Shown here one piece after another: positions 9,351 through 19,908 of a stretch of 64,000 nt of DNA. The stretch is from Thermohalobaculum sp039184865 (lineage in GTDB: Bacteria; Pseudomonadota; Alphaproteobacteria; Rhodobacterales; Rhodobacteraceae), in the NCBI GenBank assembly GCA_039184865.1, contig JBCDAV010000008.1:62001-126000 (forward strand), in the 5' to 3' direction. The translations under genes and the position numbers were made by a program. The notes beneath the pieces were generated by a model. That model saw nothing but the letters and a program-made list of their open reading frames with translations. It did no database searches and was not told the DNA's origin. Positions within the stretch are counted from its first letter, which is position 1; each line of letters begins with the position of its first letter.

Positions 9351-11552
9351 TCATTCCCGACCACGCTCAAAGAAAAGTGTCGCCAGCGGCGGGATCGTTA
9401 TCTCGATTGAGTTCGCACGACCGGAGGCTGCCACCGCCTCGCTGACAACAACACCCAGATTTCCACGTCCCATGCCGCCATAATGCTCCGAGTCCGTGTT
9501 CATTCGTTCGACCCACCGGCCTGCTTCCGGAACTCCGATGCGATAACCACGGCGCTCGACCGGCGTGAAATTGGACACAACGACGACGGGTGGACTGTCG
9601 TCGTTCGACCGCCGAACCCATGCAAAGACGGACTCGTCGGCTGCATGTTCAAGGATCCATTCGAACCCCTCCGAACGGCAATCGAGCCGGTGGAGAGCGG
9701 GGGTTGAGCGATAGAGCGTGTTCAGATCGCGAACCAAACTCTGGACGCCCGAATGCAAGGGATGATCGAGGAGATGCCAGTCGATGCTGGCGTCGTGGTT
9801 CCATTCCGCGCCCTGCGCGATCTCGCCACCCATGAACAGCAGTTTCTTGCCGGGATGTCCCCACATGAAGCCGTAATAGGCGCGCAAATTGGCGAACTTG
9901 TCGGCGCCTTCGCCAGGCATTCTGTCCAGCAGGGAGCCCTTTCCGTGCACGACCTCGTCGTGGCTGAGAGGCAGCACGAAATTCTCGGAAAATGCGTAGT
10001 GCAGGCCGAAGTGTATCTTCCCGTGGTGGTACTTCCGGTGCACCGGGTCCTCCGACATGTACCGCAGGGTGTCGTTCATCCAGCCCATGTTCCACTTGAA
10101 ACCAAAGCCGAGCCCACCGTTGCTGGTCGGCGTCGACACACCGGCGAACGCAGTGGACTCTTCGGCAACGGTCATGATGCCTGGGACCTCGCCATAGGCC
10201 ACCTCGTTCATCCGTTGCAAAAAGGCGATCGCTTCCAGGTTCTCGCGACCGCCATGCACGTTTGGCACCCATTCACCCTCGTTCCGTGAATAATCACGGT
10301 ACAGCATCGAGGCGACCGCATCGACTCGCAGGCCATCGATATGATGTTCGCGCAGCCAATAGACAGCGTTGGCGATCAGAAAGTTGGAAACCTCGCGTCG
10401 GCCGTAGTTGTAGACGAGCGTGTTCCAGTCGGGATGAAATCCTTCCCGCCGGTCTGCATGCTCATAGAGCGGAGTGCCGTCGAAGCGACCAAGTCCATGA
10501 ATATCTTCCGGAAAGTGTCCGGGAACCCAGTCCAGGATCAGACCGATATCTGATGCGTGGCAGGCTTCCACGAAGCCCCGAAACTCCTGCAGCGTGCCGT
10601 GCCTGATTGTTGGCGCATAGAGTCCGATCGGCTGATAGCCCCACGACCCATCGAACGGAAACTCCGAGACGGGCATCAGCTCGATGTGGGTGAAGCCCAT
10701 GTCCTTGACGTAACTTACCAGCTGTTCCGCAAGTTCCCGATATGAGAGCGGCCTTCCTCCGTCCTCAGGCACCCGCTTCCAGGAGCCCAGGTGCGCTTCG
10801 TAAATGGTGATCGGCTGGTCGATGCGGTGGCGCGCTTCGCGAGACGTCATCCAATGGTCGTCCGACCATCTATGGCCGCCAATTTTGCGTACGACCGAAG
10901 CGGTCTTCGGCGGATGCTCGGCGCCGAAGGCAAACGGGTCCGACTTTTGCGGCAGCAGGGTACCGTCGCGGTCGAGCAACTCGAACTTGTAGGGTTCTCC
11001 CTCGCCAATGTCGGGCAGGAAGATCTCCCACACGCCCGTCTGTCCTCTGCGCCGCATAACATGGCGGCGACCGTCCCATCCGTTGAAATCGCCAACCACA
11101 GATACTCGGCTGGCGTTCGGCGCCCAGACGGCAAAATGCGTGCCGTGGACGCCCTCATGGACGATGACATGGGCTCCGAGAACATCCCACAACCTCAGAT
11201 GAGCCCCTTCGCCTATCAGGTGTTCATCAAGGTCTCCGAGCACCGGGCCAAAGCGATAAGGGTCATCGAACGTCCAAGCGTGGCTTCCCTGACGGACACC
11301 CAGCCGATAAGCGAACCGTCCTTTGCGCCCCGTCACCGCGCCGTGGAACAACCCGTCGCTCCCGTCGACAGGAGCCAATGGAAAAAGTGTCGCTCCGGTT
11401 TCGAAGTCCAGTACGTCAATCTGCTCCGCACCGGGTACGAAAGCCCGCACCATCAGGTTGTCTGAACTGCCCTGGAGACCGAGGACCGAGAACGGATCTC
11501 CGTGCGTGCCCGAGACGATCTGTTTGGCACCGCTGGGGGAGAGCTCCGTCAT
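9351..11552 (-). CDS. glgB: 1,4-alpha-glucan branching enzyme (GH13)
   Basis: Introduces alpha-1,6 branches into nascent glycogen. The 733-aa protein has two N-terminal CBM48-like modules (HFAVWAPNASRVSVVGDFNG in the second), then a GH13 barrel with the nucleophile region HIDGLRVDAVASMLYRDY, acid/base GIMTVAEEST and LPLSHDEVVHGKGS. I choose the ATG at 11552 because GAGGAG lies just upstream; an earlier in-frame codon would add 38 unrelated residues. The gene starts 37 bp after the glgP stop and ends 34 bp before glgC. Confidence 0.96.
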   Translation of the reverse strand: MTELSPSGAKQIVSGTHGDPFSVLGLQGSSDNLMVRAFVPGAEQIDVLDFETGATLFPLAPVDGSDGLFHGAVTGRKGRFAYRLGVRQGSHAWTFDDPYRFGPVLGDLDEHLIGEGAHLRLWDVLGAHVIVHEGVHGTHFAVWAPNASRVSVVGDFNGWDGRRHVMRRRGQTGVWEIFLPDIGEGEPYKFELLDRDGTLLPQKSDPFAFGAEHPPKTASVVRKIGGHRWSDDHWMTSREARHRIDQPITIYEAHLGSWKRVPEDGGRPLSYRELAEQLVSYVKDMGFTHIELMPVSEFPFDGSWGYQPIGLYAPTIRHGTLQEFRGFVEACHASDIGLILDWVPGHFPEDIHGLGRFDGTPLYEHADRREGFHPDWNTLVYNYGRREVSNFLIANAVYWLREHHIDGLRVDAVASMLYRDYSRNEGEWVPNVHGGRENLEAIAFLQRMNEVAYGEVPGIMTVAEESTAFAGVSTPTSNGGLGFGFKWNMGWMNDTLRYMSEDPVHRKYHHGKIHFGLHYAFSENFVLPLSHDEVVHGKGSLLDRMPGEGADKFANLRAYYGFMWGHPGKKLLFMGGEIAQGAEWNHDASIDWHLLDHPLHSGVQSLVRDLNTLYRSTPALHRLDCRSEGFEWILEHAADESVFAWVRRSNDDSPPVVVVSNFTPVERRGYRIGVPEAGRWVERMNTDSEHYGGMGRGNLGVVVSEAVAASGRANSIEITIPPLATLFFERGRE

Positions 11553-11589
11553 CGTGTCTCCTCGGTTCGTCGCCGGGGGACGGGACAGA

Positions 11590-13986
11590 TCAACGACGTG
11601 CCGGGCGCACGTCCCAGATCTCTTTGGCATAGCCGGCGATCGTGCGATCCGACGAGAACCACCCAACTCTGGCCGTGTTCAGAATGGCCCTGCGCGTCCA
11701 GTCATTGACGTCCTTGTAGGCCCTGTCGATCGCACGCTGCGTATCGAAGTAACTGTCGAAGTCGCAGGTCACCAGGAAGTAGTCGTGTTCATAGAGCCGA
11801 CGCACGAGGCCCGCGAACCGGCGCGGCTCCTCGGGTGAGAACTCACCGCTGGAGATCTGATCCAGAACACGCCGCAGCTTCGGACTTGCTTCGATCGCCT
11901 GCCTCGAGAAGTCCGGCTCTGCGCGCCGCGCCACGACTTCGTCGGCCGTCATTCCGAAGAGGAAAAAGTTATCCGCTCCGACCCGGTCACGGATTTCAAC
12001 GTTAGCGCCATCCAACGTGCCGATCGTCAGCGCGCCGTTGAGGGCAAACTTCATATTTCCGGTCCCAGACGCCTCTTTGCCCGCGGTCGAGATCTGTTCG
12101 GACAGGTCGGCAGCAGGGATCAGGTACTCCGCCATCGAGACATTGTAGTTGGCCGGGTAGACAATCTGCAGCAGATCCCGTGTCACCGGGTCGGAGTTGA
12201 TCGTGCGGGCAACGTCGTTGATCAAATGAATGATCTCCTTGGCGACGAAGTACCCCGGCGCCGCCTTGCCCGCGAAGAACTTGATCCTTGGTGTCCAGTC
12301 ACCGCCAGGCGCATCCCGGATGTCATTCCAGAGAGCCACGGTTTCCAGCAGGTTCATGAGCTGGCGTTTGTATTCGTGGATCCGTTTGATCTGAACATCG
12401 AACATGGCGGATGTGTCGATCGATAGACCGTCGCGCTGGTGCAACCATGCGGCCAGGCGCTCTTTGTTCTTCTGCTTGGCCGTGCGGAAAGCCATCTGAA
12501 ACGTCCCATCATCCGCCATTGGCGCAAGATGTTCCAACTGTTCGAGATCGTCGGGCCAGTCCATTCCGATTTCTTTGCAGATCAGATCGCTGAGCGGACG
12601 GTTGCAGGAGAAAAGCCAGCGTCTGGGTGTGATACCGTTTGTCTGGTTCACGATCCGGGTCGGGTACTCCTTGTGAAGATCGGAGAAAACCGTCTGTTTG
12701 ACCAGATCTGTATGCAACGCGGACACACCGTTGACCCGATGCGCCATCACGAATGCCAGTTCGCCCATCTTGACGGAATCGTCCTCGATGATCCTGACCG
12801 TGCCCCGGGTCTCGGCAAGGTGCGCATCCTCGATCATTTCTATGATGCGGTGGTGCCGCGGCAGAATCCGAGCAAACATCCCTTCGGGCCAACGCTCCAG
12901 CGCTTCCGGCAACAGCGTGTGATTGGTATAGCCAAGGCATGCGCGCGCAATCTCAATCGCCCGGCGGATTGGCACTTCGTGCTCGTCAGCCAGAACGCGG
13001 ACCAGTTCCGGTCCCGCGATCGCCGGGTGGGTGTCATTCAGCTGGATCGCCACGTGCTGGGGCAACTCGGCCAGTGAATAGCCTTCGGACAGGAACCGGC
13101 GGACCAGGTCCTGAATCGACGCCGCAGTAAAGAAGTACTCCTGCTTAAGCCGCAATTCCTTGCCGATATCCGTGGTGTCATCGGGATAGAGCACGCGCGA
13201 GATCGTGCGTGCCAAGGTCTCTGGCTCACTCGCGGCCATGTAGTCGCCGCGATTGAAGCTCTCGAGGTCAAAGATGCGGGTGGGTTTTGCTGCCCACAGG
13301 CGAAGCGTATTCGCCCAGTTGCCCATCCATCCGATGACCGGCGTATCGTAGGCCGATGCGATCACCGTCTCGGCCGGGTGCCACGTGGCCTTGCCGCCAA
13401 CTTCGCTGACGTAGCCGCCAAATCCGATCGGATAGGCAACTTCGGGGCGCTCGAACTCCCAGACGTGGCGCTGGATCAGCCATCCTTCTGCCGTCTCGAC
13501 CTGCCTGCCGTCTTCGAAATCCTGTTCAAAAAGCCCGTGTTCGTATCGGATGCCGTAGCCATAGGCCGGAATCTGCAGTGTCGAGAGCGAATCCAGGAAG
13601 CAGGCCGCCAGCCGGCCAAGCCCTCCGTTTCCAAGTGCCGCGTCCGGCTCGTCCGCAACCACGGCACGATAGTCTTGACCAAGGTCCGCCATGGCCTTCC
13701 GGGCGACGTCCTCGATGCGCAGGTTGATCGCAACGTCCTCGACCAGACGTCCGATCAGGAACTCCATCGAGAGGTAGTAGACGCGCTTGGCCTTTGTCTC
13801 ATAGGTCTTGCGGGTGCTCGCGAACCAGGGCGCGACAACCAGATCACGCAATGCAAGAGACAGCGACATGCGCCAGTCGTAAAGCGATGCGTGGCTCTCG
13901 TCCGTTCCCAGTGAAAACCTCAAATGTCGGACGATCTCTCTGCCCAGCGTTGGCGAGTCGATATCGATCGGAGCCTGTAAGTTCAT
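11590..13986 (-). CDS. glgP: Glycogen/starch phosphorylase (GT35)
   Basis: Phosphorolyses alpha-1,4-glucan ends to glucose-1-phosphate with pyridoxal phosphate. At 798 aa it is full length. It contains YYLSMEFLIGR, DAALGNGGLGRLAACFLDS and the PLP-lysine region EASGTGNMKFALNGALTIGT. It is first in the six-gene operon. The 288 bp upstream (13987-14274) carries no gene and must hold the operon promoter; I see no confident -35/-10 there. Synthesis and breakdown genes share one operon, so control is probably largely allosteric. Confidence 0.96.
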   Translation of the reverse strand: MNLQAPIDIDSPTLGREIVRHLRFSLGTDESHASLYDWRMSLSLALRDLVVAPWFASTRKTYETKAKRVYYLSMEFLIGRLVEDVAINLRIEDVARKAMADLGQDYRAVVADEPDAALGNGGLGRLAACFLDSLSTLQIPAYGYGIRYEHGLFEQDFEDGRQVETAEGWLIQRHVWEFERPEVAYPIGFGGYVSEVGGKATWHPAETVIASAYDTPVIGWMGNWANTLRLWAAKPTRIFDLESFNRGDYMAASEPETLARTISRVLYPDDTTDIGKELRLKQEYFFTAASIQDLVRRFLSEGYSLAELPQHVAIQLNDTHPAIAGPELVRVLADEHEVPIRRAIEIARACLGYTNHTLLPEALERWPEGMFARILPRHHRIIEMIEDAHLAETRGTVRIIEDDSVKMGELAFVMAHRVNGVSALHTDLVKQTVFSDLHKEYPTRIVNQTNGITPRRWLFSCNRPLSDLICKEIGMDWPDDLEQLEHLAPMADDGTFQMAFRTAKQKNKERLAAWLHQRDGLSIDTSAMFDVQIKRIHEYKRQLMNLLETVALWNDIRDAPGGDWTPRIKFFAGKAAPGYFVAKEIIHLINDVARTINSDPVTRDLLQIVYPANYNVSMAEYLIPAADLSEQISTAGKEASGTGNMKFALNGALTIGTLDGANVEIRDRVGADNFFLFGMTADEVVARRAEPDFSRQAIEASPKLRRVLDQISSGEFSPEEPRRFAGLVRRLYEHDYFLVTCDFDSYFDTQRAIDRAYKDVNDWTRRAILNTARVGWFSSDRTIAGYAKEIWDVRPARR

Positions 13987-14274
13987 GGTGTACTTCTATT
14001 GAAACCGTTGGGTGGCCGTGTCGTTGGAGATCATGGAACTCAGCAACAAATGGCGCCAGAGTTAACGTGCGACGTGCGTCCTTCTTTCTCCACCACGAGC
14101 TAGACAGATGTCCAGTTGCTTCGGAACCTCACCCTGTTTCCGGTCCGGGTTTCATGCGACCTTTCGGGTTGAGTGAAGTTGGGTTGCATAGGCGCTTGGC
14201 GTCAAGTTGCCTAGCTCCGAATGCGGCCGGTTTGCGTCGCTTGCTCGCCATGCCGATCCCTCGTTTCCACATAC

Positions 14275-15795
14275 TTACGTTGGATCAGCTCTTTGCGGGA
14301 GGCTCACCCGCTCATAGAGATCCCCGATGCGCGGAGTGAATGTCTCCCAGCTCATTTCGTCCAGAAAGCGGGGAATGGCGTCGCGGGCGCGGGCCAAAGC
14401 GGCCTCATCGATCTTTGACACAGTACGGGCGATGTCTGCAGCCTCGAAATCGGAGGCGAAGAGGAAGCCGGTGCCGTATTCATCCACGAGCCGCCTGATG
14501 AAGTGATGGCGCGGCGCGATGAAGGGAACGCCCGCGGCGGGATATTCCCAAAGCTTGTTGGGCGAGCAGTACCAGTGATTGAGCGCGACGTTCTCGTACG
14601 GGATCACGCCCAGATCGGCACCCGCGGTCCAGGCGGCAAGCTCGGCGTTCGGTACGGCCGGCAGGAAGCGCACCCGTTCCTCACCGGTATCCGCGTTGAC
14701 CCGATCCGCCAAACCGCGCAATTCGTCCTTCAGCACGCCGTTGCCCAGTACAACCAGCCCCCAGCCCTGCGGATAATCCGCGGCGGAGCGAACGAGAGCC
14801 TGCAGGCCGCGATGAATGGTCAGCCCGCCCTGGAACAACAGGATGCGTGTCTCGGCCCCGAAGCAGGAGGCCTCGCGCAGCCGACCGTCATCTCTTGGCA
14901 TTTCGGAGCGCGGGGTTGCGTTCATCACCACCGTCGCCTCGGGCAGGTCGGGATGGGTGTCGCGATAGTAGCCGACGATGCTGTCGTTGACGGTGATCAC
15001 GCCGTCGACGTCGGGCGCCGCCTCGCGGATCGTCTTCCGGGCGACGGCGGCAAGACCCGGGTCGGGCTCCGCCATGTCCTCGTAGATCTCGTGCGTGTCC
15101 CAGATCAGCTTGCCGCCATGGCGCCGCTTGATCGCTGCTCCCGCCTCGAGGGCGACCAGTTCGTGGCAATGCAGGATGTCGTAGGGGCCGTCCGTTCGGA
15201 TGGCTTCCTCGACAAGCTGGGTCAGCGCGTGGCTCTGTTTGTACTGGCTCGACCAGGCATCGAGGATCGGAACAGGCGCGCCGGTCTTCGGCGAGATTTC
15301 CGTCATGCGCGCGAGACTGCGATGCCGCGCGCGCACCCAGAACACCAGAACGGCGCACGCCAGCGTGGCAATGCCGAGCGTGGCAGCGGGCCAGACCGGC
15401 AACCGAGCAAACGTCGCTCCAAGCGCGAGAAAGATGCTGAGGACGAGCAAAAGGACGAGCACAAGCTGCGCCCGCTTCAGTGTGATCTCGGGGGGCTGGC
15501 CGCGGCGAAGGGACGGGATACCCGCCATCGCCGCCTGCGCCTGGCTCTTCGACATCGCCTTGTGGCTGGCGCGGAAGCGGGCATGATCCAGCAGGCGTTC
15601 GGCAACCGGCGCCTCACCGCGCTGGCGCAGGCTGAAACTGTGCACGGTTGCGTAGTGGTCTTCCGCCCAGGCGATCTCCTTCAGGATGCGGGCATCGCGC
15701 TCGATGCCGTTGTCGGACAGCACTGCGATGCGGAGGTCTGGGCCGGATTCGGGCATGTCGGGTCCGTGGACAGGCGGCGGGTCGGTAGCCGCCAT
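14275..15795 (-). CDS. Glycosyltransferase family 4-like protein with internal membrane hairpin
   Basis: The N-terminal donor fold (LRIAVLSDNGIERDARILKE) and C-terminal GT4-type half (LLFQGGLTIHRGLQALVRS, PNKLWEYPAAGVPFIAP) suggest a retaining sugar transferase. Unusually, two hydrophobic segments (about 109-128 and 134-154) interrupt the N-terminal domain, so it is probably anchored at the inner membrane. It has 506 aa. It lies next to glycan genes and opposite the gene at 15913, so a role in surface polysaccharide is likely. Donor and acceptor are unknown. A later ATG at residue 14 is possible. Confidence 0.8.
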   Translation of the reverse strand: MAATDPPPVHGPDMPESGPDLRIAVLSDNGIERDARILKEIAWAEDHYATVHSFSLRQRGEAPVAERLLDHARFRASHKAMSKSQAQAAMAGIPSLRRGQPPEITLKRAQLVLVLLLVLSIFLALGATFARLPVWPAATLGIATLACAVLVFWVRARHRSLARMTEISPKTGAPVPILDAWSSQYKQSHALTQLVEEAIRTDGPYDILHCHELVALEAGAAIKRRHGGKLIWDTHEIYEDMAEPDPGLAAVARKTIREAAPDVDGVITVNDSIVGYYRDTHPDLPEATVVMNATPRSEMPRDDGRLREASCFGAETRILLFQGGLTIHRGLQALVRSAADYPQGWGLVVLGNGVLKDELRGLADRVNADTGEERVRFLPAVPNAELAAWTAGADLGVIPYENVALNHWYCSPNKLWEYPAAGVPFIAPRHHFIRRLVDEYGTGFLFASDFEAADIARTVSKIDEAALARARDAIPRFLDEMSWETFTPRIGDLYERVSLPQRADPT

Positions 15796-15912
15796 ATCTC
15801 AACCGAAGAGCAGCTTCCAGCACTGTCTTGAACCCGCCGGGGCCGCAGTATAGACACGCCAAAATTCGAGCTAGCCGCAATCTCCCCGATGCCGCATGGC
15901 CAAGGAAATACC

Positions 15913-17970
15913 GTGTCTCAGCGTCCAAGAAGAATTCTGTTCCTGCACTGCTGCGACAGCACCACGATCGACATCGTCGTCTATCATCTGCAGGGTTTTG
16001 CCCATTACGGGCCGGACGACGAAATCTTCTTTCAGGACATCCGCGCGCCGATCACGCGCGGGCTGCGCGAAGCCCGCTTCGACGCCGCGATCATCAATTT
16101 CGAGGCGCTGGCGCTGATCCGGTACGCACACCGTCTGCAGGGCTATATCGACAAGCTGTCGTTCATCCGAAACACCTGCGCGGTGCGGATCGCCATCACG
16201 ATGGACGACTATACGGGACCCGGCTATCTGGACCAGTTCCTGATCGCGATGGATGTGCATCACGTCCACACCCCGTTGCCCGATCACGTTGCGGCTCTCT
16301 ATCCGCAGTCGGCAGCAGCGGGGATCCGGTTCCACGGAACGTTGACCGGCTATCTGGACGACGCCTTCGTCGAAAAGGCAGACCAGTTTCGCAAACCCTT
16401 CGCCGATCGAGAGATCTTCTTCGGCAATCGTATCCGTTATCTGCCGGCGGAGTACGGCCGCTGGGCGCGCATGAAGGGCGACATGAATGCGCGCCTTGGC
16501 GAGATCCTCGAGGCGCGCGGTCACGAAATCGATCTGTCCTTCCGGCACGAGGACCGGATCGAGGGCGATAACTGGGTCCGTTTCCTGTGCAACATGAAGT
16601 TCACGGTCAATCCGCAGGGCGGAACCAGCATCATCGATCCGTACCACAAGATCGTCACCGCAGCCGCCAAGTTCCGTCGCCGCAAACCTGATGCCAGTTT
16701 CGAGGAGATCGAGGCGGCTTGTTTCCCAGGCGAAGACGGCAAGCACATCATGAAGGCGTCAGGTCCGAGACTGATCCAGGCCGCCGTTTGCGGCGTGGTG
16801 CAACTGATGCCTGTCGACGAGTATCCCGCCGATCTGCGCCCGGGCGAGGACTACATCGTGCTGGAGGCCGACATGTCCAACGTCGATGAGGCTCTGGACG
16901 TCATGGCCGATGAGGAGCGCTGCCGGCAGATCGCCGAGAATGCACGCGAACGCGTGCTGAACTGCCGCGATGTGTGGTTCGACAGCTTCGTCCGGAGCGT
17001 TCTGATCAACATTCCGGCCGGTGTGGCGGGCGATCACTCGGATGCTCGAGCCGATCTGTTGACGGGGCCGGACGGGCACTTCGAGATCCTGCATCGCTCG
17101 GCACAGGAAATCTCACGCGGTGCCGAGGCGGTACCGCACGAGGCGGGTGCGGTGTTTGCGCGATTGATCTCGGCCTGCATTGCCCATGGCGTGCTGCAAT
17201 TGGCGCAAACCGTCTGGCGCACGATGTCCGATCGCACGGAGATCCCAGATATCTCGGACATCGTGCGGGAGACTAGCGATACCAAGCACGGGCAACACTC
17301 AGCCGGTGCCCATGCAGCGCGATTGTGCGCGGGATTCGCGCTGTGCTTTCCGAAGGCGGAAGCGCGCGCAGCGCTGGGACATCTGCTGACCGAAGCGCCG
17401 GAGATGTTCACGGAACTCGGTCTGAACAGCGATCTCAAATACTGCATCGGCGTGCAGGATCAGCGCCTGATCACGCCGGGAAAACTGAGCGCATCTGGCG
17501 GAGACGGCGCACTGCACGACACGCTCGTCGGCGAGACCGCTTCGTTCATAAACAACGCGTCCTCCGATGCGCGTGCCCGGCCGCTCGAACTGCAAAATCT
17601 GGGAGACGCGCTGCGGGATTTTCCCGTCGCGCAGGATACAGTCGCCTACACCTACGCGGCGATGTTCCTCTATGCCGGCAAGCGTGGCAAGACGCGCAAG
17701 CTGTTGCGCAAGCTGATCCCGCTGGTCGACGGCCTGACCGATCCGAAGATGCGGGCAGACGCGGCTGCACAGTTCAGCGTCTTTCTGGACCTGGACGGCG
17801 ACCCGGCCGCATCTTCTGGAATATGGAAGCGGTTCGGTCTGACGGATCGGGACCTGCTGACGCGCCTTTCCTGGGGCAAACGTGCCGGAACCTCCGGCCG
17901 CCTGCCCGTGCCAGTCGCCGCGTTTTATGCCGCGCGGACAGGGTTGGGACAGCTCCTGAGAAAACTCTGA
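15913..17970 (+). CDS. Glycosyltransferase-like protein with long helical C-terminal extension
   Basis: The first ~370 residues look like a CgeB/GT1-type fold: a Rossmann-like start (RRILFLHCCDSTTIDIVVYH), a nucleotide-sugar-like half with SGPRLIQAAVCGVVQLMP, and an end near ENARERVLNCRDVW. The last ~310 residues are alpha-helical with no motif I recognise. I choose the GTG at 15913 because AAGGA sits seven bases before it; the ATG at 15889 lacks a site. The gene is single and convergent with the ABC gene at 18076. Function within the glycan cluster is inferred from position. Confidence 0.65.
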   Translation: MSQRPRRILFLHCCDSTTIDIVVYHLQGFAHYGPDDEIFFQDIRAPITRGLREARFDAAIINFEALALIRYAHRLQGYIDKLSFIRNTCAVRIAITMDDYTGPGYLDQFLIAMDVHHVHTPLPDHVAALYPQSAAAGIRFHGTLTGYLDDAFVEKADQFRKPFADREIFFGNRIRYLPAEYGRWARMKGDMNARLGEILEARGHEIDLSFRHEDRIEGDNWVRFLCNMKFTVNPQGGTSIIDPYHKIVTAAAKFRRRKPDASFEEIEAACFPGEDGKHIMKASGPRLIQAAVCGVVQLMPVDEYPADLRPGEDYIVLEADMSNVDEALDVMADEERCRQIAENARERVLNCRDVWFDSFVRSVLINIPAGVAGDHSDARADLLTGPDGHFEILHRSAQEISRGAEAVPHEAGAVFARLISACIAHGVLQLAQTVWRTMSDRTEIPDISDIVRETSDTKHGQHSAGAHAARLCAGFALCFPKAEARAALGHLLTEAPEMFTELGLNSDLKYCIGVQDQRLITPGKLSASGGDGALHDTLVGETASFINNASSDARARPLELQNLGDALRDFPVAQDTVAYTYAAMFLYAGKRGKTRKLLRKLIPLVDGLTDPKMRADAAAQFSVFLDLDGDPAASSGIWKRFGLTDRDLLTRLSWGKRAGTSGRLPVPVAAFYAARTGLGQLLRKL

Positions 17971-18075
17971 TCTTCGAAGCGCGCCGTTCTCCGCCTCGTC
18001 GACCGGCCTTGCCGCAAAAACGCGACACCAGGCAGCACGGGATCCGAGGGCGATCTGATGATCCCAGTTCCGGCC

Positions 18076-19908
18076 TCAGGTCGCGGGGTCGGCGTCTTCC
18101 GCCTCGTCTTGCTGACCGAACTGCAGTTCATACAATCGTGCGTAGACACCGCCCTCTTCCAGCAGGGCTTCATGTGTGCCGCTCTCCACGACCCGGCCCT
18201 GATCCATGACGTGGATAACATCTGCGCCGCGTACGGTGGCGAGGCGGTGCGCGATGACAAGGGTCGTGCGGCCCTGCATCAGGCGGCCCAGCGCCTCCTG
18301 CACGCGGGCTTCGGATTCCGCATCGAGCGCCGAGGTCGCCTCGTCGAGCAGCAGGATCGGTGCCTCCCGCAACATCGCGCGGGCAATTGCAATGCGCTGG
18401 CGTTCGCCACCGGAGAGCCCGCCGTCGTCCGTGATCGAATTCTCGTACCCACCGGGGCGGTCTATGATGAACTCGTGCGCATTTGCCGCCTTCGCCGCCG
18501 CTTCGATTTCTTCGTCGGTGGCGTCGAGCCGCCCGAAGCGGATGTTTTCGCGGATCGTGCCGGTGAACAGGAAGGTCTGCTGACCGACCAGCGCGATGTT
18601 CGAGCGCAGATCCGCCAGTGAAAGATCCTCGATCGCATGCCCGCCGAGCGAGATGTCACCGGAGTCCGGAATCCGGAAGCGCGAAAGCATCTCGAAAACC
18701 GTTGTCTTACCCGCGCCCGAGGCGCCGACCAGCGCCGTGACCTTGCCCCCGGGCGCCTCCAGCGACAGGCCGCGCAGCGCCGGACGCTCGCCGTAGGCAA
18801 AGCGGACATCGTGCAGCTTTACGGCCCCTTCGCCGAGGTCGATGTCGGTGCGCAGATCCGACCCGGTCTCGGTCGCCGGAGTGTCGAGGAACGTGTACAT
18901 CAGCTCGACATTGACCATCTGCGCATCGAGTTGGACCTTCAGCCGTGCCAGTCGCCGCGCCGGCTCGTACGCCAGAAGCAAGGCCGTGATGAAAGAGAAG
19001 AACGCGCCGGGGTCGGTGGAGCCGGAGGTGATGCGCCACCCTGCAAAGGCAATGACGCTGCCGACCGCCAGCCCGCCGAGGATGTCCATCAACGGAACCG
19101 TCAAGGTTGCATAACGGACGGACTGATCAGCCAGAGACCGGACATAGAGGATGCGTTCGTTCATCCGATCGCCGATGTGGTCCTCCAGCGTGAAGGCCTT
19201 GACGACCTTGGCGCCCTGATAGACCTCGCGCACGCCCGTCATGATCTGGGCGCCCGCATCGATCGACTTCCGGGTCAGTTGCTTGACCTTGCGGGTCAGG
19301 AAGCCGACGCCCAGAATGGCGGGCGGTGCCACGACGATGGCGATGAGCGAGAGAACGGGGTTCTGGATCACCATAACCCCGACCAGACTGATAAGCGAGA
19401 CGACGTCGCGCGCGAGGCTCAGGATCAGAAGCTCGATCACACTGCGCGCCGACCCGGCCCCGCCGCCGAAACGCGCATAGACATCGCCCAGGCTATGGGT
19501 GTCGTAGAACCGCGCGTCCTGGCGGAGCAGATGGTCGAACATCCGCTTCTGCAACTTGGCGATGATACGGTTGCCGATCTTCGTCAGGATGACCGCGTTG
19601 CCGAAGGTCGCCATTCCGCGCACCAGGAAAATCCCGACGACGGCTCCTGCGATCAGCGTGATCATCTCGGAGCGGCGGTTCACGAAGAGCTCGTTGATCA
19701 CGTCCTTCATGATGAAGGCAGTGGCCGCAGTCGAGGCGGAAACCATCAACAACAAACCGATCGAGATGGCATAGCCGCGCCAGTGTTCGCGCGCGTTATC
19801 GAACAACAAACGCTTATATATTTCGCGATTTTCGGGCGGAATTACCCAGTTCAGCAGCACCATCCAGTTCATTGGTCTGCCCTGCTGATTTGGTCTCGTT
19901 TCCGTCAT
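18076..19908 (-). CDS. ABC transporter, fused permease/ATPase (MsbA-like exporter)
   Basis: A half-size exporter: six membrane segments in the first ~330 residues, then an ATPase with Walker A GASGAGKTT, signature LSGGERQRIAIARAML and Walker B ILLLDEATSALD. It has 610 aa from the ATG at 19908, which overlaps the upstream methyltransferase stop (ATGA). It is the last gene of the asnB-SDR-methyltransferase operon, so the substrate is plausibly a lipid-linked glycan or lipid rather than a drug. Homodimerisation is expected for this family. Confidence 0.9.
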   Translation of the reverse strand: MTETRPNQQGRPMNWMVLLNWVIPPENREIYKRLLFDNAREHWRGYAISIGLLLMVSASTAATAFIMKDVINELFVNRRSEMITLIAGAVVGIFLVRGMATFGNAVILTKIGNRIIAKLQKRMFDHLLRQDARFYDTHSLGDVYARFGGGAGSARSVIELLILSLARDVVSLISLVGVMVIQNPVLSLIAIVVAPPAILGVGFLTRKVKQLTRKSIDAGAQIMTGVREVYQGAKVVKAFTLEDHIGDRMNERILYVRSLADQSVRYATLTVPLMDILGGLAVGSVIAFAGWRITSGSTDPGAFFSFITALLLAYEPARRLARLKVQLDAQMVNVELMYTFLDTPATETGSDLRTDIDLGEGAVKLHDVRFAYGERPALRGLSLEAPGGKVTALVGASGAGKTTVFEMLSRFRIPDSGDISLGGHAIEDLSLADLRSNIALVGQQTFLFTGTIRENIRFGRLDATDEEIEAAAKAANAHEFIIDRPGGYENSITDDGGLSGGERQRIAIARAMLREAPILLLDEATSALDAESEARVQEALGRLMQGRTTLVIAHRLATVRGADVIHVMDQGRVVESGTHEALLEEGGVYARLYELQFGQQDEAEDADPAT

